From Kribbella pittospori (GTDB taxonomy: Bacteria; Actinomycetota; Actinomycetes; Propionibacteriales; Kribbellaceae): a stretch of 64,000 nucleotides of DNA. Position numbers and translations under genes: made by a program. This document shows, in pieces, positions 1 through 8,934 of the stretch; positions within the stretch are counted from its first letter, which is position 1; every line of letters begins with the position of its first letter. The notes beneath the pieces were generated by a model, which searched no databases, was not told the DNA's origin, and saw only the letters and a list, made by a program, of their open reading frames with translations. The stretch lies in assembly GCF_004331465.1 (NCBI RefSeq), contig NZ_SJKB01000001.1, forward strand, positions 1,178,001-1,242,000, read 5' to 3'.

Positions 1-683
1 GGGAGTGGGAGGGATCCGTCGTCGCCGACCGGTACTACCTCCGCGTACTCGGTGATCCCGCCGGGACGGAGCCGTGGGCCTGGCGGCTGAACGGCCACCA
101 CCTGGCCTTGCACGTGACGCTTGTGGACGGGGCGATCTCGTTCACCCCGCAGTTCCTCGGGTCGAACCCGGCCGAGGTGCGGTCCGGACCGCAGGCCGGC
201 CGGCGCTTTCTCGCCGACGAGCAGGACCTCGGCTTCCAGCTCCTGCACGCGCTCGAGCCGGGCCAGCGCGAGGTCGCCATCGTCTCGCCGGAGGCACCCG
301 ACGACATCCTGACCCGGCACGACCCGGTCGCCGACGCCAAGCTTCTCCACCAGGGCCTCGCGTACGGCGACATGACCGCGGACCAACGGCAGTTGTTCAG
401 CCTCCTCATCGGCCAGTACGTCGGCCGCGCCGCCGGACCGATCGGCCTGCAGACCTGGCAGGACATCACCGATCAGGGCATCGAGCGCCTCAGCTTCGCC
501 TGGGCCGGCGAGACCGAACCCGGCGTCGGCCACCGCCATTACTACTCGATCGCCGGCCCGACGTTCCTGGCCGAGTACGACAACACCCAGGACGACGCGA
601 ACCACATCCACTCGGTCTGGCGAGACGTCCGCAACGACTGGGGCACCGACCTCCTGGCCGCGCACTACGCCATGCACCGCTGA
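1..683 (+). CDS. DUF3500 family protein, C-terminal part (gene starts before the window)
   Basis: The reading frame is open from base 3 and ends with TGA at 681-683, so only the C-terminal ~226 residues are present. The visible part carries features I associate with DUF3500 proteins: a WAWRLNGHHL stretch near the left edge, the EVRSGPQAG segment, a long helical middle and a C-terminal HRHYYSIAGPTFLAEYDNTQ region ending in HSVWRD. The biochemical function of DUF3500 proteins is not established. Downstream genes point the other way, so this gene ends a rightward unit. Family assignment is by recognition of these motifs, not by a search. Confidence 0.75.
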   Translation, partial: EWEGSVVADRYYLRVLGDPAGTEPWAWRLNGHHLALHVTLVDGAISFTPQFLGSNPAEVRSGPQAGRRFLADEQDLGFQLLHALEPGQREVAIVSPEAPDDILTRHDPVADAKLLHQGLAYGDMTADQRQLFSLLIGQYVGRAAGPIGLQTWQDITDQGIERLSFAWAGETEPGVGHRHYYSIAGPTFLAEYDNTQDDANHIHSVWRDVRNDWGTDLLAAHYAMHR

Positions 684-688
684 GCGGT

Positions 689-1963
689 TCAGCGGAACTG
701 GTGGTTCGCGACCCAGTTCGCCACCTGGTGGCCGAGCCGGTTCCCGTCGTCCACCGCTTCGCGGAACTGGAGACCCTGCCAGACCTGGGAGCTTCTCGTC
801 TCGTCGTCCAGCAGGAGGACGGAGTCGAAGTGCCGGGTCGTCGAGGTCACCGGCGATGAGACGTACAGGTCGAGTGAACGCCCGCCGAACAGCCGCCGGA
901 AGGTCTCCGTCGCCGCGCCGGTGATGCAGGCGTGGCTGCTGACGTACTCCGGGTCCGGCGGTGTCGCGACCAGCGGTTTCCAATCCGGATCGCTGGTGGT
1001 GCCGCCGTTGCCGTCGGTGTCGGCCAGGTGGATCGCCGTACCCGGTCGCCAGAACGCGTAGTCGTACTTGGCTCGCCAGCACGCGACCAGGGCGTCGGCG
1101 GTGCTGGTGCCGAGGAGCGCGAAGGCACGCGCACTCGTGACGGTGTCCATTCCGCGCCGGGTGACCTTGTCGCGCAGCGCCTGCTGGTACTGCGCGACCG
1201 GGTTCGCGCTCCAGAACAACGCGGTCTCGGTCTGCTCCGCCGTACGGCTGGAGCCGTCCTTCGCGCCTTTCTTCGTCACCTCGGCGAGCTCGCGGGCGTA
1301 CGCCTCGGAGTCGAGCGGGTCGGGACCAGGCACCTCGACCTGCTTCGGCGACTTGAGCACGAGCGGCCGGACGAACCCGAGCCACGGCACCCGCATCGGC
1401 TCACCGTTCGTCGGCCGCCACCTGCCCGGTCCGGACGCGACGTCCAATGACCGTGCGGCATCGCGCCCGTCGTTGCGCCGTGCGGCGATCAGCGCATCCG
1501 CGGCTGCCTGGCCGACCTCCTGGCCCCGAGCCTTCGCCGGGCCACTCGACACGTCGCTGAGCGACGCGGAGTAGTCGGCCTCGAGCTGCCGCGCGGAGGC
1601 GGGGAAGTAGTGGCTCAGCACGCGGTACGCCGCGGTCGCCGCCGCGGCCTGCGTCGATGCGTGCGCCTCGGCTCGTGGTTGCTTCAGAAACGGGCGGTAG
1701 TGACCCTCGATCGTCACCACCGCGTCGTACACGGCGATCGACACGAAGCCGAAGTACTGCCCGGACACGGGAACCGGGGTGGCGTTCTCGGTGACGATGG
1801 TCCGCTCGGCGATCGCGTTCCAGGTCGTGACCACCGCCGGATCCGTGTCATCAGTGCCGTCGCCTTGGCGAATACCGGTCGCCAGGCTGGTCGGGACCAA
1901 CACAGCCGAGGCAACAAGACCAGCAGCGAGAGCGATGACGAGTCCAGGGTGTTCGCGGCGCAC
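689..1963 (-). CDS. Vanadium-dependent haloperoxidase-like secreted protein, degraded active site (copy A)
   Basis: A 424-residue protein starting at a GTG with AAGGAG about 8 nt upstream. It has a signal-peptide-like N-terminus (MRREHPGLVIALAAGLVASA) followed by an all-helical PAP2/vanadium-haloperoxidase-type domain. The family signature KYDYAFWRP (the Lys and Arg seven residues apart that contact vanadate) is present. The second motif reads SSHA instead of SGHA, and the third reads QVWQGLQF where an intact copy has RIWLGLHF. The Arg and the vanadate-coordinating His are therefore both Gln. It is a tandem paralogue of the neighbour at 2024-3295. Known family members are peroxidases or phosphatases; this copy is probably not a normal vanadate enzyme (inference). 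Confidence 0.85.
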   Translation of the reverse strand: MRREHPGLVIALAAGLVASAVLVPTSLATGIRQGDGTDDTDPAVVTTWNAIAERTIVTENATPVPVSGQYFGFVSIAVYDAVVTIEGHYRPFLKQPRAEAHASTQAAAATAAYRVLSHYFPASARQLEADYSASLSDVSSGPAKARGQEVGQAAADALIAARRNDGRDAARSLDVASGPGRWRPTNGEPMRVPWLGFVRPLVLKSPKQVEVPGPDPLDSEAYARELAEVTKKGAKDGSSRTAEQTETALFWSANPVAQYQQALRDKVTRRGMDTVTSARAFALLGTSTADALVACWRAKYDYAFWRPGTAIHLADTDGNGGTTSDPDWKPLVATPPDPEYVSSHACITGAATETFRRLFGGRSLDLYVSSPVTSTTRHFDSVLLLDDETRSSQVWQGLQFREAVDDGNRLGHQVANWVANHQFR

Positions 1964-2023
1964 CGGATTCTCCTTCAGCCGCCTGCTGGTCCCCTCCAGG
2001 ACAACTGCCGCAGCGGGTTGAGG

Positions 2024-3295
2024 TCAGCGACGCTGGAACTCGTGGTTCGCGGTCCAGGACGCGACCCGATGGCCGAGCCGGTTCCCGTCGTCCATCGCCT
2101 GCCGGAAGTGCAGCCCCAGCCAGATCCGCGCGTTCTTGGTCTCGGCGTCCAACGCCGCGGCAGTGCGGAAATGACGAGTCGTCCCCGTCACCGTCGAGGA
2201 GACGGTCAGGTTGATCGAACGCTCCCCGAACAGGCGGCTGAAGGTCTCGGATGTGGCGCCGCTGACGCAGGCATGGCCGCTGACATAGTCCGGGTACGGC
2301 GGTGTCGGGACGAGCGATGTCCAGGCCGGATCAGGCGTCGTCGCGCGGTTGCCGTCGGTGTCCGCCAGCCGGATTGCCGTGATCGGCCGCCAGTAGGCGT
2401 AGTCGTACTTGGCCCGCCAGCACGCGATCAGCGCATCAGCGGTGCTCGTGCCCAGGAGTGCGAAGGCTCGCGCGCTCTTCACGATGTCCAGCCCGCGCTG
2501 GGTGACCCGGGTTCGCAGTGCTGCCTGGTACTGCGCGGGGGCGTTCGCGTTCCAGAACAACGCGGTCTGGGTCTGGGCCGGCGTACGGTCGGAGCCCTCT
2601 GCGGCGCCCATCGCCTTCACTTCGGCGAAATCGCGCGCGTACGCCTTCGACGTGATCGGGTCGGGACCGGGCAACCGCACCTGCGTCGGTGACTTGAGAG
2701 CGAGCGGTTCGACGAACCCGAGCCACGGCACGAGCGTCAGCGCGAACGCGTCAGGAGTCGGACGCCACACACCGGGTGCCGGTGTGACGTCGAGGGTCAC
2801 CGCCGCGCCGCGCCCGTCGTCGAGTCGCGCCTTGATCAGCGATGCCGCGGCGGTGTCGCCGACCTGCTGCCCACGGGTCTTCGCCGAGCCGTCCGGGATG
2901 CTGCTGAGCGAACTGGCGTAGTCCGTCGCGAGGTTCTGCGCGGACGCCGGGAAGTAGTAGCTCAGCACCCGGTACGCCGCAGTCGCCGCCGCGGCCTCCG
3001 TCGACGCCTTGCCCCGGACATGCGGTTGTTTCAGATACGGCCGATACCGGCCTTCGATCGCCACCACCGCGTCGTACACGGCGATGGAGACGAAGCCGAA
3101 GTACAGGCCCGAGGCTGGAATCGGCGTGGCGTTCTCGGCGAAGACGGTCCGCTCGGCGATCGCGTTCCACGTGGTGATCACGGCGGGATCGGCAGGCTTG
3201 GTGCCGGTCGCGAGGCTTGGTGGGACGGCAACGGCCGAGGTGGCCAGTCCGGCCACGACGATCGCGCTCACGAATGCGGGATGGTGGAAGCGCAC
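2024..3295 (-). CDS. Vanadium-dependent haloperoxidase-like secreted protein (copy B, intact motifs)
   Basis: The start is the GTG at 3295 with GAAGGAG just upstream. This gives 423 residues, matching the 424 of its neighbour; a longer open frame to 3445 exists but adds an unlikely N-terminus. The protein has a signal-peptide-like start (RFHHPAFVSAIVVAGLATSA) and then the vanadium haloperoxidase/PAP2-type helical domain. KYDYAYWRP, SGHA and RIWLGLHF supply the Lys, Arg, Ser-Gly-His, Arg and metal-binding His expected in the family. It is likely secreted and may oxidise halides or hydrolyse phosphate. It lies 60 nt upstream of copy A in the same direction, so the two are probably co-transcribed. 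Confidence 0.85.
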   Translation of the reverse strand: MRFHHPAFVSAIVVAGLATSAVAVPPSLATGTKPADPAVITTWNAIAERTVFAENATPIPASGLYFGFVSIAVYDAVVAIEGRYRPYLKQPHVRGKASTEAAAATAAYRVLSYYFPASAQNLATDYASSLSSIPDGSAKTRGQQVGDTAAASLIKARLDDGRGAAVTLDVTPAPGVWRPTPDAFALTLVPWLGFVEPLALKSPTQVRLPGPDPITSKAYARDFAEVKAMGAAEGSDRTPAQTQTALFWNANAPAQYQAALRTRVTQRGLDIVKSARAFALLGTSTADALIACWRAKYDYAYWRPITAIRLADTDGNRATTPDPAWTSLVPTPPYPDYVSGHACVSGATSETFSRLFGERSINLTVSSTVTGTTRHFRTAAALDAETKNARIWLGLHFRQAMDDGNRLGHRVASWTANHEFQRR

Positions 3296-3462
3296 AAGAA
3301 TCTCCTTCAGTAGAAGCCGAGCGACTTGTGCTGAAGCAGCGTTGTGCGCGATGCCGGAGGAGGCCCGCGGACAAGCCCGATCATTCCCGACTAGCACCGC
3401 CGAGCCGGGCGGGTCAAGGACTCGCCGCGCTCCTTCGGAGTTCAAGCGTCCGATAGAGTCTC

Positions 3463-3607
3463 GGCGTCAAGCGATGGCATGTGTAGGAACCCGGTGTGAG
3501 TCCGGGACGGTCCCGCCACTGTGACCCAGCGCCGTAGCCGGGCGTGGGGAGTCAGGAACTGCCGCTGTCGCACCTCCGGACGGGGCGTGGACACCCCGAG
3601 GAAGGAC
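3463..3607 (+). promoter_or_regulatory. Cobalamin (B12) riboswitch upstream of cobN
   Basis: The leader contains the B12-box core CCCGCCACTGTGAC at 3512-3525 and the downstream GAGTCAGGAACTGCC segment, both hallmarks of cobalamin aptamers. A terminal hairpin CGGGG / CGTGGACA loop / CCCCG lies at 3581-3598. Its loop GTGG is complementary to the CCAC of the B12 box, as in the L5-L13 kissing interaction of cobalamin riboswitches. The hairpin abuts the ribosome-binding site AGGAAGG, so control of translation initiation is likely (inference). It sits directly ahead of cobN. Confidence 0.93.
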
Positions 3608-3616
3608 CGGTCGCGC

Positions 3617-6600
3617 ATGCCCGCGAACCTCCTGTTGCTCTCCACCGCCGACACCGATCTGCTCGCCGCCGCGGAGGCGGACGCCGGCTGGAAGGTCGCG
3701 AATCCGGCCCGGCTCGACCTGGCCGACCTGACTCCGTTGCTGGACGCGGCCGAGATCGTGGTGGTCCGGCTGCTCGGAGGTCGTCGGGCCTGGGAGGAGG
3801 GCGTCGACGCGGTGCTCGCATCTGGCAAGCCGGCGGTCGTGGTCAGCGGGGAGGCCGCGCCCGACGCCGAGCTGATGTCGTTGTCGACCGTGCCTGCGGG
3901 TGCGGTGACCGAGGCATTGGCCTACCTCCGCGAAGGTGGCTCCGAGAACCTGCGCAACCTGGCCGCCTTCCTCAGCGACACGCTGCTGCTGACGGGCGAC
4001 GCCTTCGACCCGCCCCGCGCGCTCCCGGCGTACGGCGTGCGTGGGACGTTCGTCGAGGATGAGCGACCGGTGGTCGGGATCGTCTACTACCGCGCGCACG
4101 AGATCTCCGGGAACACGGCCTTCGTTGATGCGCTGGCTGGTGCGGTCGAGGCTGCGGGCGCTCAACCGCTCCCCGTGTACTGCGGGACGCTCCGCAGACT
4201 CGATCCGACCAGCGCCGAGAACGCCGGACTGTTCGAGCTACTGCGGAAGTGCGACGTACTGGTCACGACCCTGCTCGCCGCCGGCGGATCTGTCGCGGCC
4301 AACGCGAGCGCGGGCGGCTCGGATGACGCCTGGGACGCCGGTGCGCTCGCGTCGCTCGACATCCCGCTGATCCAGGGCCTCGCGCTGACCTCCACCCGCG
4401 AGCAGTGGCTGGCCAGCGACGCCGCGATCAGTCCGATGGACGCCGCGACCCAGGTGGCGATCCCTGAGTTCGACGGGCGACTGATCACGATCCCGTTCTC
4501 CTTCAAGGCGTACGACGCCGACGGCCTGGCCCGCTACGCGCCGGACCCGGAGCGGTGTAACCGGCTGGCCGGGATCGCGGTCGCACATGCGCGGCTCCGT
4601 CACGTGCCGAACGGTGACAAGCGGCTCGCGCTGGTGCTGTCGTCGTACCCGACCAAGCACGCGCGGATCGGGAACGCGGTCGGCCTGGACACTCCGGCCT
4701 CGGCGGTCGTCCTGCTCGGACAGCTGCAGGCGGCCGGGTACGACCTGGGCGGCCTCGATCTCAGTGAACTGCAGGGCGCGGACGGCGCTGACGGGCTGAT
4801 CCACCGACTGATCGCGGCCGGCGGTCACGACGTCGACTGGCTGACCGACGAGCAGCTGGCCAACGCCGTCGCGAAGATCCCGCGGTCGGTCTACGAGCTG
4901 TGGTTCGGGCGCGTCCCGGAGTCGTTGCGCGAGGCAATGACCGAGGCATGGGGCGAGGCGCCCGGAGAGCTGTACGTCGACACGTCCGGGGACGAGCCCG
5001 CGATCGCGCTGGCGGCGTTGCGGTTCGGGAACGTCGTACTGATGATCCAGCCGCCGCGTGGCTTCGGAGAGAACCCGGTCGCGATCTACCACGACCCGGA
5101 CATGGCGCCGTCGCACCACTACCTGGCGGCGTACCGCTGGCTTGAGTCCGCGCCGTCGGATGGCGGCTTCGGCGCGTACGCGGTCGTCCACCTGGGCAAG
5201 CACGGCACGCTCGAATGGCTGCCGGGCAAGGGGATCGGGATGGCAGCCGATTGCGCGCCGGACGCCGTCCTCGGGACTCTGCCGATGGTCTACCCGTTCA
5301 TCGTCAACGACCCCGGTGAGGGGACGCAGGCGAAGCGGCGCGCGCACGCGACCGTCGTCGACCATCTGGTCCCGCCGATGGCGCGGGCCGAGACGTACGG
5401 CGACATGGCGAAGTTGGAGTATCTGCTCGACGAGTACGCGACCGTGTCGGCCCTGGATCCGGACAAGGTGCCGACGCTGCGGGCGCAGATCTGGACGCTG
5501 ATCCAGGCGGCTCAGCTGCATCACGACCTGCACACGTCCGAGCGGCCCGAGGACGACGACTTCGACGAGTTCGTGCTCCACCTCGACGGCTATCTGTGCG
5601 AGATCAAGGACGTCCAGATCCGCGACGGGCTGCACATCCTCGGTGGTGCACCGGCCGGTGAGGCACGCGTCAACCTGGTGCTCGCCGTACTGCGTGCGCG
5701 GCAGCTCTGGGGCGGGTCGTACTCGACTCCCGGTCTGCGTACAGTGCTGGGGGAGACCTTCGGAGTCGACGAGGCTGCGATGCTCGCCGACCCCGGCCGG
5801 GCCGTGCCGGAGCTCGCCGAGTTGGCCACACTCGCAGACCTGCCCGCGGTGAGTGGCGCCGACGGTGTCGATCTGCTGGAAGCCGTTGCGCGCAAGCTCG
5901 TCGTCGGGATGGAGACGCTGAGCTGGGAGGCCGCCAAGGTCCCGGTCGTCGTGATCGAGGTGCTCGGCAGGTCGTCGGAGCAGGTCGAGGCGTCGCTGAC
6001 CTTCGCCGCCGAGGAGGTCGTGCCGCGGCTGGCGCGGACCGGTGACGAGCTGACGAACGTACTGCGTGCCCTGGACGGCCGCTTCGTCGAGGCCGGTCCG
6101 TCGGGTTCGCCGACCCGTGGTCTGGTCAACGTCCTACCGACCGGGCGCAACTTCTACGCCGTCGACCCGAAGGCGATCCCGAGCCGCAACGCCTGGGACG
6201 TCGGAGTCGCGCTGGCCGACTCGCTGCTGGCCCGGCACAAGGCCGAGACGGGGGAGTGGCCGCGGTCTGTCGGCCTGACGGTCTGGGGTACGTCGGCCAT
6301 GCGCACCCAGGGCGACGACCTCGCCGAGGTGTTGTGGCTGCTCGGCTGCCGCCCGGTCTGGGACGAGGCATCCCGTCGCGTCACCGGCTTCGAGGTGGTC
6401 GGCCTGGAGGAGCTCGGCCGGCCGCGGGTCGACGTGACGATCCGGATCTCCGGGTTCTTCCGGGATGCGTTCCCGCACGTGGTCACGCTCCTGGACGAGG
6501 CGGTCCGCACAGTCGCTGCCCTGGAGGAAGGGGCTTCGGACAACTACCTGCGAGCACACGTGGACGCCGACGTTGCGGCCGGCAACGACGTACGGGCGTC

Positions 6601-7327
6601 GACCGCTCGGGTCTTCGGCTCCAAGCCCGGCTCGTACGGCGCCGGCCTGCTGCCGCTGGTGGACGCGCGAAACTGGCGCACCGACGCCGAGTTGGCCGAG
6701 GTGTACGCGGTCTGGGGCGGGTACGCGTACGGCAAGGATCTCGACGGCGCCGAGGCCCGTGGCTCGATGGAACGCGCGTACGCCCGGATCCAGGTCGCGG
6801 CGAAGAACGCGGACACCCGCGAGCACGACATCATGGACTCCGACGACTACTTCCAGTACCACGGCGGCATGATCGCCATGGTCCGTCACCTGACCGGGTC
6901 CAACCCCAAGGCGTACGTCGGGGACTCCGCCGTACCGGCGCAGGTGAAGACGCGGACCCTGGAGGAGGAGACCAAGCGCGTCTTCCGGGCCCGGGTGGTG
7001 AACCCGCGCTGGATGGCGGCGATGCGGCGGCACGGGTACAAGGGTGCCTTCGAGATGGCCGCGACGGTGGACTACCTCTTCGGGTACGACGCGACCGCCG
7101 GCGTCGTGGACGACTGGATGTACGAAACCCTCACCACCGAGTACGTCGCCAACCCCGAGATGGCGGACTTCTTCCGCAAGTCCAACCCCTGGGCCCGCCA
7201 CGGCATCGCCGAACGCCTCCTCGAGGCAGCCCAGCGCGGATTGTGGTCGGAGCCGTCACCGGAAGCGCTGGACACGCTCCGCAGCGCAGTACTTGAGACA
7301 GAAGGCGATATCGAGGACCGCGGCTGA
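3617..7327 (+). CDS. cobN: Cobaltochelatase large subunit CobN
   Basis: A 1236-residue protein of the CobN/BchH chelatase family, which inserts cobalt into hydrogenobyrinic acid a,c-diamide in the aerobic B12 pathway. The family-typical segments are visible: LGKHGTLEWLPGKG, FIVNDPGEGTQAKRR, DSDDYFQYHGG and NPRWMAAMRRHGYKGAFEM. The ATG at 3617 is chosen because it follows the riboswitch hairpin and AGGAAGG; the open frame extends upstream through the riboswitch and is not coding there. The small chelatase subunits are probably supplied by the AAA/VWA fusion at 12176-14227, which has its own B12 riboswitch. Confidence 0.95.
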   Translation: MPANLLLLSTADTDLLAAAEADAGWKVANPARLDLADLTPLLDAAEIVVVRLLGGRRAWEEGVDAVLASGKPAVVVSGEAAPDAELMSLSTVPAGAVTEALAYLREGGSENLRNLAAFLSDTLLLTGDAFDPPRALPAYGVRGTFVEDERPVVGIVYYRAHEISGNTAFVDALAGAVEAAGAQPLPVYCGTLRRLDPTSAENAGLFELLRKCDVLVTTLLAAGGSVAANASAGGSDDAWDAGALASLDIPLIQGLALTSTREQWLASDAAISPMDAATQVAIPEFDGRLITIPFSFKAYDADGLARYAPDPERCNRLAGIAVAHARLRHVPNGDKRLALVLSSYPTKHARIGNAVGLDTPASAVVLLGQLQAAGYDLGGLDLSELQGADGADGLIHRLIAAGGHDVDWLTDEQLANAVAKIPRSVYELWFGRVPESLREAMTEAWGEAPGELYVDTSGDEPAIALAALRFGNVVLMIQPPRGFGENPVAIYHDPDMAPSHHYLAAYRWLESAPSDGGFGAYAVVHLGKHGTLEWLPGKGIGMAADCAPDAVLGTLPMVYPFIVNDPGEGTQAKRRAHATVVDHLVPPMARAETYGDMAKLEYLLDEYATVSALDPDKVPTLRAQIWTLIQAAQLHHDLHTSERPEDDDFDEFVLHLDGYLCEIKDVQIRDGLHILGGAPAGEARVNLVLAVLRARQLWGGSYSTPGLRTVLGETFGVDEAAMLADPGRAVPELAELATLADLPAVSGADGVDLLEAVARKLVVGMETLSWEAAKVPVVVIEVLGRSSEQVEASLTFAAEEVVPRLARTGDELTNVLRALDGRFVEAGPSGSPTRGLVNVLPTGRNFYAVDPKAIPSRNAWDVGVALADSLLARHKAETGEWPRSVGLTVWGTSAMRTQGDDLAEVLWLLGCRPVWDEASRRVTGFEVVGLEELGRPRVDVTIRISGFFRDAFPHVVTLLDEAVRTVAALEEGASDNYLRAHVDADVAAGNDVRASTARVFGSKPGSYGAGLLPLVDARNWRTDAELAEVYAVWGGYAYGKDLDGAEARGSMERAYARIQVAAKNADTREHDIMDSDDYFQYHGGMIAMVRHLTGSNPKAYVGDSAVPAQVKTRTLEEETKRVFRARVVNPRWMAAMRRHGYKGAFEMAATVDYLFGYDATAGVVDDWMYETLTTEYVANPEMADFFRKSNPWARHGIAERLLEAAQRGLWSEPSPEALDTLRSAVLETEGDIEDRG

Positions 7328-7349
7328 GGTCCTGTGATTGGGTGGGGGT

Positions 7350-8114
7350 ATGGCGCCTCCACGGTTGAGAGTCCTGATCACCAACGACGACGGTTACCAG
7401 GCTCCGGGGATCCGGGCGCTCGCACCCGTGATCGCCGCGCTCGGGCATGAGGTGCTCGTGCTGGCACCGCTGTACGACGAGAGCGGCGTCGGGTCGGCCC
7501 GTGCCGGGATGGTCGGGCGGCCGATCCGGACGGCGACGTTGGAGGAGAACGGCGTCACGTACATCGGCGTCGACGGTACGCCGGCTCTCGCGGTGACGCT
7601 GGCGTCCGTCGGGGCGTTCGGGCGGGCTCCGGACGTGGTGTTGTCGGGGATCAACCGCGGGCACAACATCGGCGTACCGATCTTTCACTCCGGCACTGTC
7701 GCGGCGGCGCTGACCGCGGCGGGGCAAGGGGTGTCGGCCGTCGCGATCAGCATCGACTCCGACGATCCGGACCACTGGCCGACGGCGGCTGCGGTCGCGG
7801 CCGAGGCGCTCACGTGGATCGTGCCGGAGCCGGCTGGGACTGTTCTGACCATCAACGTCCCGGACCGCCCGCTCGACGAGCTCAGCGGTGTCCGGCATGC
7901 CTCGCTGGCGCCGATCAAGCGCTCGCGCGTGGTCGGCGCGACGGCTCCCACCGGCGAGCCGATGATCGAGCTCGAACCACCGCTGCCCAACCCGGTGTCC
8001 GACTCCGACGAGGCGCTCCTGAAGGCCGGGTACGTGACCGTCACCCCGATCGTCGGTATCCGCGAGGTCAAGGACGACGCGGCCGCCACGGCGCTCGCGA
8101 AGCGCCTGTCCTAG
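7350..8114 (+). CDS. surE: SurE-type 5'/3'-nucleotidase
   Basis: A 254-residue SurE family protein, a metal-dependent nucleoside monophosphatase. The N-terminal LITNDDG metal-binding motif begins about nine residues from the start, and SGINRGHNIG (middle) and SGTVAAALTAA follow as expected. The ATG at 7350 is preferred over a TTG 12 nt upstream because it places LITNDDG at the usual distance. It lies 22 nt after cobN on the same strand and could be co-transcribed. Its stop overlaps the stop of the convergent gene at 8111. Confidence 0.9.
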   Translation: MAPPRLRVLITNDDGYQAPGIRALAPVIAALGHEVLVLAPLYDESGVGSARAGMVGRPIRTATLEENGVTYIGVDGTPALAVTLASVGAFGRAPDVVLSGINRGHNIGVPIFHSGTVAAALTAAGQGVSAVAISIDSDDPDHWPTAAAVAAEALTWIVPEPAGTVLTINVPDRPLDELSGVRHASLAPIKRSRVVGATAPTGEPMIELEPPLPNPVSDSDEALLKAGYVTVTPIVGIREVKDDAAATALAKRLS

Positions 8115-8800
8115 AGGTAGCCCAGCAGGTCCGCGTTCGATCTGACGGGCTGGTCCTCCGGCCCCGTCAGCATGTCTTCCAGCCCGAGTCGTACGTCGTA
8201 CCCCTGCGCCGAGGCCCAGCGCAGTACCGGCCAGGCCCACTCGCCCTCGCCATGCACAAGCACGTCACGCGTCGGCAGGGCGTCGAGCACCGCCACGGCC
8301 GCTGCGACGCCATCCGCTCCTGGCGACACTCCCGGGATCGCCTCGACCAGAACGCGCACCACAGGACCACCCCAGGCGAGGTACCTCCGCGCAGCCTCAG
8401 GCGTGAACAGCCCGGCCTCGACCCCGATCTCGCGCGCGATCAACAGGTCCGCAACCCGCTCCGCGCCGTCCTCATGAAAGTTCACACTCGCGAAGTCCGG
8501 CCCGGCTCGCCACTCGCCGATCAACCGCAACCTGGCCGCCAACTCCGGCACGATCTCCGCCCGAGTAGACACCCCAACCGGCACCCCCGGACAACTCACC
8601 CGCACGGCCTCGACCGCGACCCGGATGTCATCCCACCGCAGGCTCTCGCGCTCATCAGCTCCCCGCGGATGCACATGCAACGCCTGCGCTCCCGCCCGCA
8701 CCGCAGCCGCACCCTCCGCCGCCAACTCCTCCGGAGTCACCGGTACGCCGGGGTGATCCGCTCGCGACCGGTCACCGTTCAGGCACGCCTTGATCAGCAC
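8111..8800 (-). CDS. BKACE / 3-keto-5-aminohexanoate cleavage enzyme family protein (DUF849)
   Basis: A 229-residue protein beginning MLIKACLNGDRS, the N-terminal signature of beta-keto acid cleavage enzymes. ALHVHPRG supplies the Zn-binding HxH, and EAIPG and GLEDM match the C-terminal half of the barrel. The family cleaves beta-keto acids with acetyl-CoA in a Zn-dependent reaction. This member is shorter than the usual ~270-310 residues, a short variant seen in actinobacteria. The actual substrate is unknown. It is convergent with surE, sharing the four bases CTAG at the two stops. Confidence 0.85.
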   Translation of the reverse strand: MLIKACLNGDRSRADHPGVPVTPEELAAEGAAAVRAGAQALHVHPRGADERESLRWDDIRVAVEAVRVSCPGVPVGVSTRAEIVPELAARLRLIGEWRAGPDFASVNFHEDGAERVADLLIAREIGVEAGLFTPEAARRYLAWGGPVVRVLVEAIPGVSPGADGVAAAVAVLDALPTRDVLVHGEGEWAWPVLRWASAQGYDVRLGLEDMLTGPEDQPVRSNADLLGYL

Positions 8801-8934
8801 GCCTTCAAGCTACCTAAGGGGGTATGCCGCGGATCTGAGGTGGATTGCCCGACGTGGCGACTCAGGGCCCGGCCGGAGGCCGGTATCGCCCTGGCCGCCC
8901 TGTGGGCCTACCGACGTCGCCATCCAGCCCACGT

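Noticed and set aside
3521..3616. Upstream in-frame extension of cobN
   Set aside because: The bases form the B12 aptamer and its terminal hairpin; the downstream ATG at 3617 has a good ribosome-binding site and the proper CobN N-terminus.
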